Shown here: positions 1 through 10,763 of the stretch, piece by piece
Layout of the letters: every line of letters starts with the position of its first letter
Position numbering within the stretch: the stretch's first letter is position 1
The notes under the pieces: generated by a model
The model's input: only the letters and a program-made list of their open reading frames with translations
Databases searched by the model: none
What the model was told of the DNA's origin: nothing
Made by a program: the position numbers and the translations under genes
DNA from: Laccaria trichodermophora
Lineage: Eukaryota; Basidiomycota; Agaricomycetes; Agaricales; Hydnangiaceae
Assembly: GCA_018417955.1 (NCBI GenBank)
Contig: JACTVC010000076.1
Location: forward strand, 1 to 26,150
Direction: 5' to 3'
Length of the DNA stretch: 26,150 bases

Positions 1-603
1 TACTATAGCAAGCTGCAGTATTCTCTAATCCTTATCACTCCAACTTATATTGAAGAGTAGATACAACTTCAATAACACATCTGCTGGTAAAAGTGTGTAT
101 ATCCAGATTTTTTTTCCGTGCATCAATATCTGCCCTGTTCTCCACCAGCAGCTTCACAACTGCCTCATGATGTCTGCCTCATTGCCCTTTAATGGTGCTG
201 CTTGAAGAGCACATCTCTACTGTGCCCTATTCTCCACTAACAGCTTCACAACTGCCTCATGACCTTCAGATGCTGCTGCTGCAAGAGCAGTTCCATATCC
301 TCCCTATAGATTCACATCTGCCCCATTCCCCATCAGCAGCTTCACAACTGCCTCATGACCTCCATATGCTGCTGCTTTAAGAGCAGTTCCATATTGTCCT
401 CCCCATGCATTAACATCTGCCTTGTTCTCTATCAGCAGCTTCACAACTGCCTCATGACCTCTGGATGATGCTGCCTGAAGAGCTTTCCCTTCCTGTGCAT
501 TAAGGTCTTCCCCCTTCTCTATCATCAGCTTTATGATTCTTTCATAACCCCCCAATGATACTGCCCAATGTGCTTTTTCTTGTAAATAAACAGTGCCTAG
601 CAA
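1..603 (-). pseudogene. Degenerate ankyrin-repeat protein gene (3' part, runs off the window)
   Basis: Read leftwards from 603, the minus strand encodes successive 33-residue ankyrin repeats, recognisable by the recurring GHEAVVKLL helix followed by ENxADVNA-type loops. The first open stretch (603-304) holds about three repeats. In-frame TAG codons at 306-304 and 219-217 interrupt the array, and past about 190 the repeat resumes in another frame, so at least two stops and one frameshift break the gene. Ankyrin repeats are protein-protein interaction modules; no effector domain is visible, so no function can be given. The repeats are similar at DNA level (GAGGCAGTTGTGAAGCTG recurs about every 99 bases), as in a recently expanded array. 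The 3' end lies beyond base 1. An intron covering a stop cannot be fully excluded, but a decayed copy fits better. Confidence 0.75.
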
Positions 604-649
604 TAATCATCAAACTCATTAATATCATATATGTCATGCTTTAATTATA

Positions 650-1280
650 CAGTTGAGTGCAAAAAGAATGAAGGTTGGTTCATTTTTCTGGTTCTTTCTA
701 AGAATCTATTGTACCTCAAATGTATTTGTGTTACACTTCCCTTGGTATGGACTAATTTCAGTGAAAGCTGGAGCCTTGAGAAGGTTTTTATTCTGGAGGC
801 CATTTTTGGCATCTGAAAAAAAAAATATGTGCTAACTGGGGAGGTGGCCAGAACATACCTATGGTCAACCTGAATGAGCTTATCAAAGAATTAGTTAAAA
901 ATACTGAGCGGTTATGCTTGTAGAGCCTCCAGAAAATGGTCATTTTGTGCCATTTTGGTCATTTTTGGCCTGTTTTAGACAAAACAAGCCATTTTCTAAA
1001 GCCTCTACAGACATAATTGCTCAGTATTTTTGCCTGATTCTTTGATAGGCTCATTCAGGTTGACCAGAGGTATGTTCTGGCTACTTCCCCAGTTAGCGCA
1101 TATTTTTTTTTTTTCAGATGCCAAAAATGGCCTCCAGAATAAAAACCTTCTCAAGGCTCCAGCTTTCACTGAAATTAGTCCATACCAAGGGAAGTGTAAC
1201 ACAAATACATTTGAGGTACAATAGATTCTTAGAAAGAACCAGAAAAATGAACCAACCTTCATTCTTTTTGCACTCAACTG
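650..1280. mobile_element. 631-bp foldback MITE with TA target-site duplication
   Basis: The element begins CAGTTGAGTGCAAAAAGAAT and ends with the inverse, flanked by TA at 648-649 and 1281-1282. The arms (about 650-935 and 995-1280) are near-perfect inverted copies around a spacer of roughly 60 bases, so transcripts would fold into one long hairpin. A TA target and CAG-type ends are typical of Tc1/mariner-related non-autonomous elements. It has no coding capacity; the small ORFs in the two arms are one sequence read from opposite strands. Confidence 0.88.
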
Positions 1281-1282
1281 TA

Positions 1283-1908
1283 GAATTCACCATTCTCATC
1301 TTCAATTATGTCAAATGCTTCTTGTATTCAATTTGGAAGGTCTTGACAGGTAATTAACCAGCTTCTATCCTAGGTGGTACACTTTTACATTTCCAGATTA
1401 CTCATTGATATTTAGTGCTTGGAAGTCCAGTCTCAAGACTACAAAAAGACTGCAACTGGACTGGACCAAGACTGCAAAAGACCAGACCTGCAGTCTTGGT
1501 CTTTCAGATTTGAGATCACAAGACTGCAAAAAGACTGGTTAACATGGACTGGATAAGATAACTTGTACTGTGTGAAAAGGGAGTGAACAAATGTACAAGG
1601 AATTCGTGTGGACAAATTCCTTGGTTGTGCAAAAATCTCGCTCAGACTCAAGAAGGTGCTGTTATGATACAGCTTGTAATCTTTGGTGTACTCCTATGAG
1701 TATACAAGTAGTCAGTAGCAATTGAGTAAAAAGAAATAACTACCTGGGTTACCAAAGAAGATGTGAGCAGGACCATGAGGTTCCGTAAGTATCTTCGAAA
1801 TAAAAGGAGACTTGAAACCAAGTAAGGAACCTGAGTACCAGACTGCCAAATGATCAGAGCAAGTTGATGATCAAATGTGATGTTAGTGTGAAGCATAATG
1901 ATCTTAGG
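1283..1908. other. Gene-free stretch with an AGACTGCAAAAAGACTG-rich segment
   Basis: No gene is supported. From about 1425 to 1560 variants of AAGACTGCAAAAGACTGG recur in both orientations. The strongest structure is an 11-bp perfect inverted repeat, ACCAAGACTGC (1465-1475) with GCAGTCTTGGT (1490-1500), over a 14-base loop. It may be the remains of another small inverted-repeat element, but no clear ends or TSD were found. 1560-1908 shows nothing recognisable apart from the left TSD (1901-1908) of the next element. Confidence 0.5.
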
Positions 1909-2464
1909 TAGTGTTCAAAAGCCTGGTTAGGTCCGGTTATTGGGTGCCCAGGGGCTCTAATCAAGACTGAGACCAGTTAGCCTTTGTCCCGAAACCTAAA
2001 ATAACCTAACTGGACTGCAACTAACCAGTTACAGTCGGTTATTTGCAGTTACTAACCAGTTAGGACTGAAAAATAAAGAATCGGTTATAACAAGGCAAAT
2101 ATGTATCTTGATAGATATTATTTCTGCATATTCTAGCTTTAAAACGAGCCCAAGCATGCTAAAATCGGTGAAGAATTGACATATTTATGCAATTATCCTT
2201 GAAAGTCTACACATTTGAGTGATATTTGAGAGATTTGACCATAAATTAGTCAAATTTTAAGTGTTTTCGATGTTCTCAAGTGCGTTTTGAAGGTGTATAA
2301 CAGGGCTGGTTATAACCAGCTATGACCGGTTATTTAATGGTTAGTTAACTGCAAAATAACTGGTTATTCCATTTTCAAAATCAACTAACCCTAACTGCAG
2401 TTAGGTCAGTGTTGCAGTTAGGTCTGGTTATTTTCTGGTTAACTAACCTAACTTTCAAACACTA
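1909..2464. mobile_element. hAT-type non-autonomous element (556 bp) with perfect 8-bp TSD
   Basis: The TSD ATCTTAGG is at 1901-1908 and 2465-2472. The ends are TAGTGTTCAAA on the left and, reversed, TAGTGTTTGAAA on the right. Subterminal sequence is dense in GGTTA/TAACC motifs in both orientations (1920-2075 and 2300-2450), as in hAT transposase-binding regions. The interior is AT-rich and non-coding. The terminal TAGTGTT matches the ends of the large hAT element at 4395-25357, so a related transposase may have moved it. Confidence 0.9.
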
Positions 2465-2472
2465 ATCTTAGG

Positions 2473-2951
2473 ACAGGTTCAGACTTTGTAGCGCTAAGCC
2501 TTATGTCAGGAAAATCAATATTAGGATATATGTAGAGACATGAAGAAATCAGCACATATCAGTCCATCACCTTTTTGGGGGGAAAATATGGCTCAGTAAT
2601 CATTTATATTGTATTATGAGAATGATTACCATGATGTCTATTGATGAGAAAAACCACAGTGATTATTACTGACAAGGGTGATTACTGTGGTGAAAATGAT
2701 TGATAACTGTCCATACTGCTGGCCATTGACAGGGAGGTCAGTACTGATAAAATTGGTCCATAGTCACAGCTGTGTTCAGCAGGATAACCGTTGATCATGC
2801 TCCTTGGCACAAATATTGCCATCTTAGTTACCCATGGCAAAATAGGGTCATATGTTATCCAATCAATAATGGCAGTCATGCATAATGGATAATAACAGTG
2901 CAGAGAATAGTTTTGTAATGATACATTTACAAGATCAATATCTACATGCTA
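2473..2951. other. Intergenic stretch without a recognisable gene
   Basis: No convincing coding region. The only local structure is a small imperfect hairpin at 2654-2690 (CCACAGTGATTA facing TGATTACTGTGG) in a stretch where GTAATCA/TGATTAC recurs. The sequence is otherwise unremarkable. Confidence 0.45.
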
Positions 2952-3275
2952 CTAGGGTCCAGGTAATTCTTGAACATACACAAGAACCTCTTCCAGCTTG
3001 CAATCCACATCTCCTCGCAAATGCTCTGCAATTTCTTTCACACCCTCTTTGATATCGCCCATCTCATGCTTGATCCAGTCCATATTGTCTTCATTGGCAT
3101 ACATGATGTGCTTCTTTTTGAACAGGCACTTGTCTGCAGCATCCAGAACATCTACACCTCGCTTCGACGAGGATCTAGGAACGTTCTGGCATAATGTCAA
3201 CGATTAGTATAATTGCTTTCAGGCCAGAGTCTGATATCTCACCTTGCTGCGCTGTGCTGATGTGCTAGCCCCCAT
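2952..3275 (-). CDS. Small spliced hypothetical protein (88 aa) or 3' end of a larger gene
   Basis: An ATG at 3275 opens an 11-codon exon (3275-3243). A 57-base intron follows, with donor GTGAGA and acceptor TTATGCCAG, and then a 78-codon exon (3185-2952) ending at TAG. Splicing joins the frames cleanly. The product is charged and probably helical in its second half (segment DIKEGVKEIAEHL) with a basic first third (RSSSKRG). I do not recognise the family. Exon 1 could be internal to a longer gene starting to the right, because the minus strand between 3276 and 3790 also has open segments, but I could not join these by splice sites in one frame. Function unknown. Confidence 0.35.
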
Positions 3276-3793
3276 TGTGTTGATACGATTCCTGGTCCCA
3301 AGTCTGGTGTTTGGCAGGTGGCATCATGATTGAGAGGGCCTTGGATCTTCGCTGGATGAGGAGCATTGTTTGGAGTGTCTCCGTAATACTGGAGAACAGC
3401 AATGAGGATGAGGACAGTTACATGGAGGAGAAGGAGAAATGTTGGGTGTGCTCCTGAGTATTCGGATGGGAGGAAAGTCTGGGTCGGTCTGCTCATCATA
3501 TCCTGACCCAATGTGGGTCTGATGAGAGAGTGGTGGGTGAGGATAAAGTGGGATGGGACGATGCTGAAGATTCATGGCAGAATTGACTCACCAGCTTTGC
3601 ACCTTATATGTGTTTGGGGGCAACAGAGTCAATGTTGGAGCATGATGACTGCCATGCCGAGGATGTGGAGTATATTCTCTCCAACACATTCCTGAGCTCC
3701 ACAGAAATTATGGCACTTGGACACCAAATAAGCACAGGTGGTGGATTGAAAGTGAGGGTAGCGCCACAAGGATGATGTTCCTGCATTGGAGGT
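3276..3793 (-). other. Possible exonic remains of an unidentified minus-strand gene
   Basis: Several overlapping minus-strand open stretches occur (3575-3324, 3511-3239, 3786-3604), two of them with plausible amino-acid composition, including a proline- and serine-rich stretch. Frames switch without clear splice sites. This may be a broken gene upstream of the 88-aa ORF, or chance. No domain is recognisable. Confidence 0.25.
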
Positions 3794-4080
3794 CTTTACC
3801 ATCCCCCATGAGTTCTGGCAGAATCCGGTGGATTCCAAGTGGAATGTCAGAATTCCATGGAATTCCAATGGAAACCAGTTGGCTGGAGTCTCAGCCATTC
3901 TGGTTTCCAATTCTGTGGAAATTCCAATGGAATCCGACGGAATCCAGTGGAAATGGTTGGAATCTGGGAGCCTCCCAGAACAGTTTCCATTGGAATCCAT
4001 TGGAATTCCAACCAGATTCCATGGAATTCCAATGGAAAGTATATTCCAGTCAAATTCCAACAGATTCCAATGAATTCCAA
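3794..4080. repeat. TTCCA/GGAATTCC-rich repeat element (left copy)
   Basis: The segment starts CTTTACCATCCCCCATGAGT, then becomes an irregular array of GGAATTCCA, TTCCAATGG and related 5-9-mers in both orientations, many overlapping the palindrome GGAATTCC. Its first 60 bases are homologous, inverted, to 25754-25690. Long ORFs exist in several frames (rich in FHWN- and NSNGN-like strings) only because the low-complexity repeat lacks stops. It may be one end of an element interrupted by the SINE and the hAT element. Confidence 0.7.
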
Positions 4081-4199
4081 TATTTGTTGTTGTTATTATA
4101 ATATATATATATAAAATTACATGAACAAGGATTGAACCATAGCCTCAGGAGACATTGCGGGAACTGGGAGGAGCAATATTACCACTGAGCTATACAACC
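4081..4199 (-). mobile_element. tRNA-derived SINE-like element with Pol III A and B boxes
   Basis: On the minus strand, GGTTGTA (4199-4193) leads into an A box, TAGCTCAGTGG (4192-4182), and a B box, GGTTCAATCC (4138-4129), about 43 bases later, as in a tRNA gene. Neither acceptor, D nor T stem pairs properly (the sequence after the T loop does not pair back to GGTTGTA), so this is not a functional tRNA. The 3' tail runs into short AT and AAC repeats (about 4117-4083), as in SINE tails. No target duplication was identified. Confidence 0.5.
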
Positions 4200-4386
4200 G
4201 TTACAAGGGATAGAACTATCAATTAATATATGTCGTGTTCACATTCACCTTCCCAAACAAGTGTCGGCAAACGCTGACGCATGATTTGGTGCCATCAATG
4301 ACCAGGACAACGACAACATGTCAACGACCAGGATGAGGACGACACATCAATGGCAAGCATGAGTGGTGGGACACCATGTGAGTACC
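4200..4386. other. Short gene-free stretch before the hAT left end
   Basis: No ORF or RNA gene is supported. GACCAGGA occurs twice (4299-4335) with weak local repetition of ACGACAACATGTCAACGACC-type sequence. The stretch ends at the left copy of the hAT target-site duplication (CATCACTG, 4387-4394). Confidence 0.4.
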
Positions 4387-4394
4387 CATCACTG

Positions 4395-4545
4395 TAGTGT
4401 TGCCACAGCTTGGCTAGCCGCAAGCCAGCTCACTGAACCGGCGGCTTTTGCCGGTTCTGGTTTGTGGATCGCTTGAGAGCTGATCAAATCCGGTTCGGCT
4501 CGGCTTAGTCGGTGGCTTTGAACCGGTTATAGCTGGTAAATGTTG
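4395..4545. repeat. hAT left subterminal repeats (AGCCGG / CCGGTT motifs)
   Basis: GC-rich short motifs recur in both orientations: GGCTAGCC, AACCGGCGGC, GCCGGTT, CGGTTCGGCTCGGCT and AACCGGTT. Dense subterminal motif clusters are usual transposase-binding regions in hAT elements. This stretch stands out from its AT-rich surroundings. Confidence 0.65.
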
Positions 4546-5110
4546 CAGCAATTGAAGACTTGCACGTTAAGTAGAATGAAGGTAAATGTGTGATAGAATT
4601 CGAGAAAAATGTACATTGTGATAGCAAGTATATTAAACAAAGAATATCTCTATCAATCCTCGTCATCCTGTCCAACAACGTGAATGACCTCATCAATATC
4701 TATACCACCCTCTGTAATTTCTGAAGTTAGCTTCCCTAACAAATCCGCTGCATCTTCGTCATCATCTGCGTAGTACTCACCAGTGGGAACCAATATTTAT
4801 GATAAAACAATGGCAATGCCAATGGTCATCTCAAACGAACTGTCACAAAGTTTATGAGAGGCATCTCATTAGGATGTCCTATCTATTTCATTCATATAAT
4901 TGTCAGAACTTTTCATAAAGTATGGGGAAGTTTTGAGATATATTTCATAAGTCTTCCTGCTGATTTCATTGTCAATTTCATAACCCTTCCATGGCAACTT
5001 CATTGTGCTTTCATTAAAACCTAAGGCTCTTTCATTATTAGTGTATGGGTTATTTCATTATTGATCTCATTGGATATTTCATTAATATCTCATGTGATTT
5101 CATTGTGCTT

Positions 5111-5745
5111 TCAATAGATATTTCATTAGAAATGTTGGGGCCTCTCATTGTGATTTTTCATTAATAATTCAGGTGATTTCATTGCACTTTCATAACTAAT
5201 GCTCTGCACTTTCAATAGATATTTCATTAGAAATGTTGGGGTGTCTCATTGTGATTTTTCATTAATAATTCAGGTGATTTCATTGTGCTTTTCATAACTA
5301 ATGCCTTGCGCTTTCAATAGATATTTCATTAGAAATGTTGGGGCCTCTCATTGTGATTTTTCATTAATAATTCAGGTGATTTCATTGTGCTTTCATAACT
5401 AATGCCCTGCGCTTTCAATAGATATTTCATTAGAAATGTTGGGCACTCTTATTGTGATTTTTCATTACTATTTCAAGCAATTTCATTGCTTTTCATAACT
5501 AATGCCCTGCGCTTTCAATAGATATTTCATTAGAAATGTTGGGGCCTTTCATTGTGATTTTTCATTAATAATTCAGGTGATTTCATTGCACTTTTCATAA
5601 TTAATGCCCTGCACTTTCAATAGATATTTCATTAGAAATGTTGGGGCCTCTCATTGCGATATTTCATTAATAATTCAGGCAATTTCATTGCACTTTTCAT
5701 AACTAATGCCCTGCGCTTTCAATAGATATTTCATTCTTATCCCCA
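5111..5745. repeat. About 101-bp tandem repeats, left arm of foldback (6 copies)
   Basis: TCAATAGATATTTCATTAGA recurs at 5111, 5212, 5314, 5415, 5515 and 5617, and its start again at 5719 (spacing 100-102). Each unit carries several TTTCAT or TTCATT motifs. The array is mirrored in the right arm. Confidence 0.9.
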
Positions 5746-6159
5746 GAATATTTCATTATATGGATCTCTGGTGCTTTCATTTTACCTGTCAGGGTCCATC
5801 CAATCAGATGTTGACATGATGGTCACATGACCCATTACCCCAAATGGTCAAAAAACAAAAGTTGAAGCCCTGCACTGTAGCTTCCAGAATCTGTTTGAAT
5901 TATGTCCTAGAGTGCTCCCATTGTGAAGATATGAGGTTAGAGATTTTTTCCACCCCTGGCTTTTTTTTTTTTTTTTTTTGTGTTTTTCTCCATAAAAACA
6001 ACACCAAACAATGAGATTTCAACACATTTAGAGAGCTATGAGAAGGGGCTACAATTATTGTATTGTGGGAAATTTGACCAAAAAAGGAAGGTGCATACCC
6101 AAAAACAAAAACTGACACTGACAGACTACAAAAGATTTCTGGTAGACTACCAAAGTCTG

Positions 6160-6500
6160 TGATAGACTACAATGTTTACTAACAGACTACCAAAGACTAC
6201 AAAAAGTCAGACATAGACTACAATGTTTACTAATAGACCACAAAAGACTACAACAATTGGATGCAGACTATATAGAAAAGTTTGTGGTGTTACCTTTTTG
6301 GACAAGAAAAGTTAGTAGTGTCTGCTTTTTTAAACTACAAATGTTTGTAATGTCCACTTTTTCAGACTACAGAAGTTAGTAGTGTCCGCTTTTTTCACTA
6401 CAAAAGTTAGTAATGTCTGCTTTCTCAGACTACACAATTTAGTAGTGTCTGCTTTTTTAGGCTACAAAAGTTTGTATACTGCTTTTCTGATATATAGTTT
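6160..6500. repeat. About 33-bp degenerate tandem repeats (AGTAGTGTCTGCTTTTT), left arm
   Basis: Units of about 33 bases containing TTAGTAGTGTCTGCTTTTT and AGACTACAAAAG repeat from about 6300 to 6480, preceded by looser AGACTACAAA repeats from 6160. The right-arm copy (7140-7580) has about two to three extra units, so the arms differ in length here. Confidence 0.75.
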
Positions 6501-6504
6501 ATAC

Positions 6505-7138
6505 AGTTCTTCACTATGAATAGGTTCATGGGAATATGATTTAGATTTGACATTTTACCATTACTACCTCATTGGTTTTGATATCATACCCAAGTTTGTC
6601 TGTTTTTCACATCAATGGAGGCTGTACTATATTTTCATATTATTAGCTACCATCCTAGCTCTAACAATAGTCAACTTTGAAGTGAGTTACAATACTGGAT
6701 GGATGATAAGTTGAGTGGTCCTTGTAGATTTTATGACATTTCACCCCAAAGTCAGGTCATGATAGAAAATGTCAGCCATGTTCCACCCTGTCTTCAACAT
6801 GAATCCTAGATGAAGATTGCCAAAGAGAAGACCAAACTGCCCTCTATCATTAACTCTTGCTACCTGTGATACTTACTGTGATGAGGGCATAAAAAGTGAC
6901 AGCTAATCATGATATTTAAAGAGAGGATAGGCTGCACTGGTGTGACAGAATTTATACCTTTGAAATGATAGTCAAAGATGTCTATAGTCAGACATAAAAC
7001 ATTGGCTGCTCATATGGATAGAAGGTTGACTGATGTCAGAGATGGGATTGTGGGTTCTGAGATGAAAAGAGATGAAAGACAACCTTGGGCATGATGTCAA
7101 AACCAATGATGGAGTAATGATAAGATCCATGCACAGTC
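6505..7138. other. Unique spacer (loop) of the foldback element
   Basis: About 630 bases separate the two arms and have no inverted partner. No ORF above background, RNA gene or further repeat was found. Confidence 0.6.
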
Positions 7139-7139
7139 A

Positions 7140-7580
7140 AGGACACTACAAATTATATTTTAGAAAAGCAGTCTACAAACTTTTCTAGTCTAAAAAAGTG
7201 GAAACTACAAAGTGTTGTAATGAAAAAAAGTGGACACTATTGACTGTTGTAATGGAAAAGTGGACACTACTGACTTTTGTAGTCTGAAAAAGCAGACACT
7301 ACTAAATTGTGTAGTCTGAGAAAGCAGACATTACTAACTTTTGTAGTGAAAAAAGCGGACACTACTAACTTCTGTAGTCTGAAAAAGTGGACATTACAAA
7401 CATTTGTAGTTTAAAAAAGCAGACACTACTAACTTTTCTTGTCCAAAAAGGTAACACCACAAACTTTTCTATATAGTCTGCATCCAATTGTTGTAGTCTT
7501 TTGTGGTCTATTAGTAAACATTGTAGTCTATGTCTGACTTTTTGTAGTCTTTGGTAGTCTGTTAGTAAACATTGTAGTCT
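7140..7580. repeat. About 33-bp degenerate tandem repeats, right arm of foldback
   Basis: This is the inverted counterpart of the left-arm array: AAAAAGCAGACACTACTAA units with AGTCTGAAAAAG spacers. It has extra units near 7195-7265 with no left-arm match, such as GTGGACACTATTGACTG. Confidence 0.75.
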
Positions 7581-8009
7581 ATCACAGACTTTGGTAGTCT
7601 ACCAGAAATCTTTTGTAGTCTGTCAGTGTCAGTTTTTGTTTTTGGGTATGCACCTTCCTTTTTTGGTCAAATTTCCCACAATACAATAATTGTAGCCCCT
7701 TCTCATAGCTCTCTAAATGTGTTGAAATCTCATTGTTTGGTGTTGTTTTTATGGAGAAAAACACAAAAAAAAAAAAAAAAAAAGCCAGGGGTGGAAAAAA
7801 TCTCTAACCTCATATCTTCACAATGGGAGCACTCTAGGACATAATTCAAACAGATTCTGGAAGCTACAGTGCAGGGCTTCAACTTTTGTTTTTTGACCAT
7901 TTGGGGTAATGGGTCATGTGACCATCATGTCAACATCTGATTGGATGGACCCTGACAGGTAAAATGAAAGCACCAGAGATCCATATAATGAAATATTCTG
8001 GGGATAAGA

Positions 8010-8640
8010 ATGAAATATCTATTGAAAGCGCAGGGCATTAGTTATGAAAAGTGCAATGAAATTGCCTGAATTATTAATGAAATATCGCAATGAGAGGCCC
8101 CAACATTTCTAATGAAATATCTATTGAAAGTGCAGGGCATTAATTATGAAAAGTGCAATGAAATCACCTGAATTATTAATGAAAAATCACAATGAAAGGC
8201 CCCAACATTTCTAATGAAATATCTATTGAAAGCGCAGGGCATTAGTTATGAAAAGCAATGAAATTGCTTGAAATAGTAATGAAAAATCACAATAAGAGTG
8301 CCCAACATTTCTAATGAAATATCTATTGAAAGCGCAGGGCATTAGTTATGAAAGCACAATGAAATCACCTGAATTATTAATGAAAAATCACAATGAGAGG
8401 CCCCAACATTTCTAATGAAATATCTATTGAAAGCGCAAGGCATTAGTTATGAAAAGCACAATGAAATCACCTGAATTATTAATGAAAAATCACAATGAGA
8501 CACCCCAACATTTCTAATGAAATATCTATTGAAAGTGCAGAGCATTAGTTATGAAAGTGCAATGAAATCACCTGAATTATTAATGAAAAATCACAATGAG
8601 AGGCCCCAACATTTCTAATGAAATATCTATTGAAAGCACA
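8010..8640. repeat. About 101-bp tandem repeats, right arm of foldback (inverted copies)
   Basis: AATGAAATATCTATTGAAAG recurs about every 101 bases from 8010 to 8640, the inverse of the left-arm array. The order of sequence variants between units also mirrors the left arm; for example, the unit reading GCCCAACATTTC near 8300 pairs with the variant near 5440. Confidence 0.88.
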
Positions 8641-8693
8641 ATGAAATCACATGAGATATTAATGAAATATCCAATGAAAGTGTTGGGTATTTA

Positions 8694-8778
8694 AAGCTGA
8701 TTCCGAAAACCTTGTCACTACGCGATTTTTCGCAACACATCAGCAATATAATATATGAGTGATATATGAGCTGAGTAA
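8694..8778. repeat. Layer-3 left terminal inverted repeat
   Basis: 85 bases, matched by 17578-17662 in inverted orientation. It contains CACTACGCGATTTTTCGC and an AT-rich inner half (CAATATAATATATGAGTG). Confidence 0.9.
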
Positions 8779-9087
8779 CCAGGGACAGGGCTAAATCGGC
8801 GATTTCGAAGATTTCAGATCGATTACTAATCTAATCAAATGTTGCGGGGAAATAGTATTTTCAACTTTTATCATAGGGGGAAATAGCTTGAAGATACAAT
8901 CTTGGTACCTACGGAATCCCTTCAATTTACTCTACCTTATCATGCAAAAATCCAGAGCACCGGTCATTTCTGACTTGCAATATGGTAGAAAGTGAAGCTT
9001 GTCACACATGTCACGCCGCTGTCGGATGGATCAGATAACATTGAACATCTGCTCATTTCCTCTCCCCTCTAGTGCCACACTTCAGCT

Positions 9088-10207
9088 ATGGTGTTTCGGC
9101 ACATTAGTCAAGATCTAAAGGAGCGCGTTCTGTGGCTCCTTGAAAATGACTTCATTCCTGATGATGTTGCAGACATATTTGGTGTTTCATGACGCAGCAT
9201 CTACCGTTGGCAGGCAAATGTCGAAAATTATGGCAACGTCATCCGCCCTCGTAATCCTCTACAGGGTCGCCCACGCACGCTCAATGCTGATCAGACTCAT
9301 GATCTCTTCACCTTACTGGACGACGCACCTGAAATGTATCTTGATGAGATTCAGGAATGGGTGGCCATTACCCAAGATCTGTCAATCTCGAAAACAGCGC
9401 TACACATCCTCATCCGGGATGCTGGAGTCACATATAAAGTTCTTCATAAGGCTGCATCTGAACGTGATGAGGAGGCTTGGGAGAGGTTTCGTGATTTTGC
9501 AAGGAATCACCTTGTTGCTTCAATGATTATTACAGTTGATGAATCCAGCAAAGATGATCGGACCATTTTTCGTAGACGTGGGCGGGCTCCTAGTGGGCAT
9601 CGAGCAGAAATTGATGCAGATTTTGTTCGTGGAGAAAGATACAGTATCCTGGCTGCGATGGCGGTGGAAGGATTTGTTGGAACGAGGGTTGTTGCAGGCT
9701 CCGTTGATTCAGATGAGTTCTTTGATTTTATTGTTGAGGATATTGTTTGTATCTCTTTCACACTAATCGATTGGTTATCCACTCACAGTTTTTTTGTTAT
9801 AGCTCCCACAAATGAACCCATACCCACAGGATCATAGTGTTCTGATCCTTGATAATTGTGCAATTCACAAAAGCGCATTGCTGCGAGAAATGGTTGAAGC
9901 AAAAAGTAAGCTCCATTGCTGCTTGACGGAACTCATAATTTATTGCCTGTAGACTGTCGCTTGATTTTCCTGCCCGCTTATTCACCCGATATGAACCCCA
10001 TTGAGGAGAGCTTCAGTTCAAGTACACTTTTTCTCCCTCTTCCAGACCTGCCATTGCTGATTATCATTCACAGTCAAAGCTTGGATTCGTCGGCACTGGC
10101 GCCGGATGATGAATAGTGAGCACCCAGAGCTTGACTTGCTGGAGGCTTGTGGTCATGTAACTGCCGAGATGGCAAGAGGATGGTTTGCACACTCTGGCTA
10201 TGTATAA
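9088..10207 (+). pseudogene. IS630/Tc1-type DDE transposase (DD34E), one premature stop
   Basis: Four exons, 9088-9744, 9803-9905, 9953-10021 and 10074-10207, join in frame to 320 codons, the usual size for the family. The N-terminus is helix-turn-helix-like (FGVS, RSIYRWQANV), followed by a linker with QGRPRTL. The catalytic core has D near 151 (TVDESS), D near 236 (LILDNCAIH) and E near 271 (SPDMNPIEESF), giving the D34E spacing of Tc1-like enzymes. The C-terminus ends RGWFAHSGYV. TGA at 9190-9192, in the helix-turn-helix, is the only stop. The protein would bind the 85-bp TIRs and cut at TA. The family is very common in mushroom-forming fungi. The ATG at 9088 is chosen because it opens the conserved frame. 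Confidence 0.92.
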
Positions 10208-10763
10208 CTCGCAATCCATCCAGACATCATACAGCGAAAGAGAATTTATTAGAATAGAAAGAATGTTCCACTAATTATATGGCTGTCACTCTATCTACAA
10301 ATATAACACACAGAGGGGAATAAGCAAGTTATGGGAGGGAGGAGCCATTTACGTGAGGTGAAAAGTCAAAAAGCAGATGGGAAAGGGAGGAAACAAAACC
10401 TAGTTACCATCGAGCAAGAACTTCTTATACTTACTATATGCTTTGATAATGCGATTGACTGCGAGTGGGCGGATAGAAGCATGCTCCCACTGGGAATCCT
10501 TCAAAGCTGAGAGATCGTCGCCAATCTCAAAGCCCATCTCAGTTAGCGAGTCACAGATGGACGCTGGAAAATTATACTTCATGCAAAATTCCTCGACTGA
10601 GCCCCCAGGTATGGGAGGAGAGGATCTCCCATCACCAGATTGGTGTCGAGAACCATGTGGTGGTGAGGAGTTTCCATGTCGGTGACGAGAGGGAGAGGGC
10701 AATGAGTGGGGAGGTCCATGACCAAAGTATGGTGGATAACCAGGAGGATAGCCATAGTGTGGA

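Noticed and set aside
3629..4114. Overlapping ORFs up to 143 codons rich in FHWN/NSNGN-like strings
   Set aside because: Produced by the TTCCA/GGAATTCC low-complexity repeat, open in many frames on both strands.
4129..4199. Functional tRNA gene
   Set aside because: A and B boxes are present but acceptor, D and T stems do not pair.
5111..5745. CRISPR-like regular array
   Set aside because: Units are tandem and similar throughout with no unique spacers, and lie in a fungal transposon arm.
5900..7844. Identical 60- and 72-residue ORFs at 5900-6162 and 7582-7844
   Set aside because: They are the two arms of one palindrome read on opposite strands, with a poly-T tract inside; no domain or gene context.
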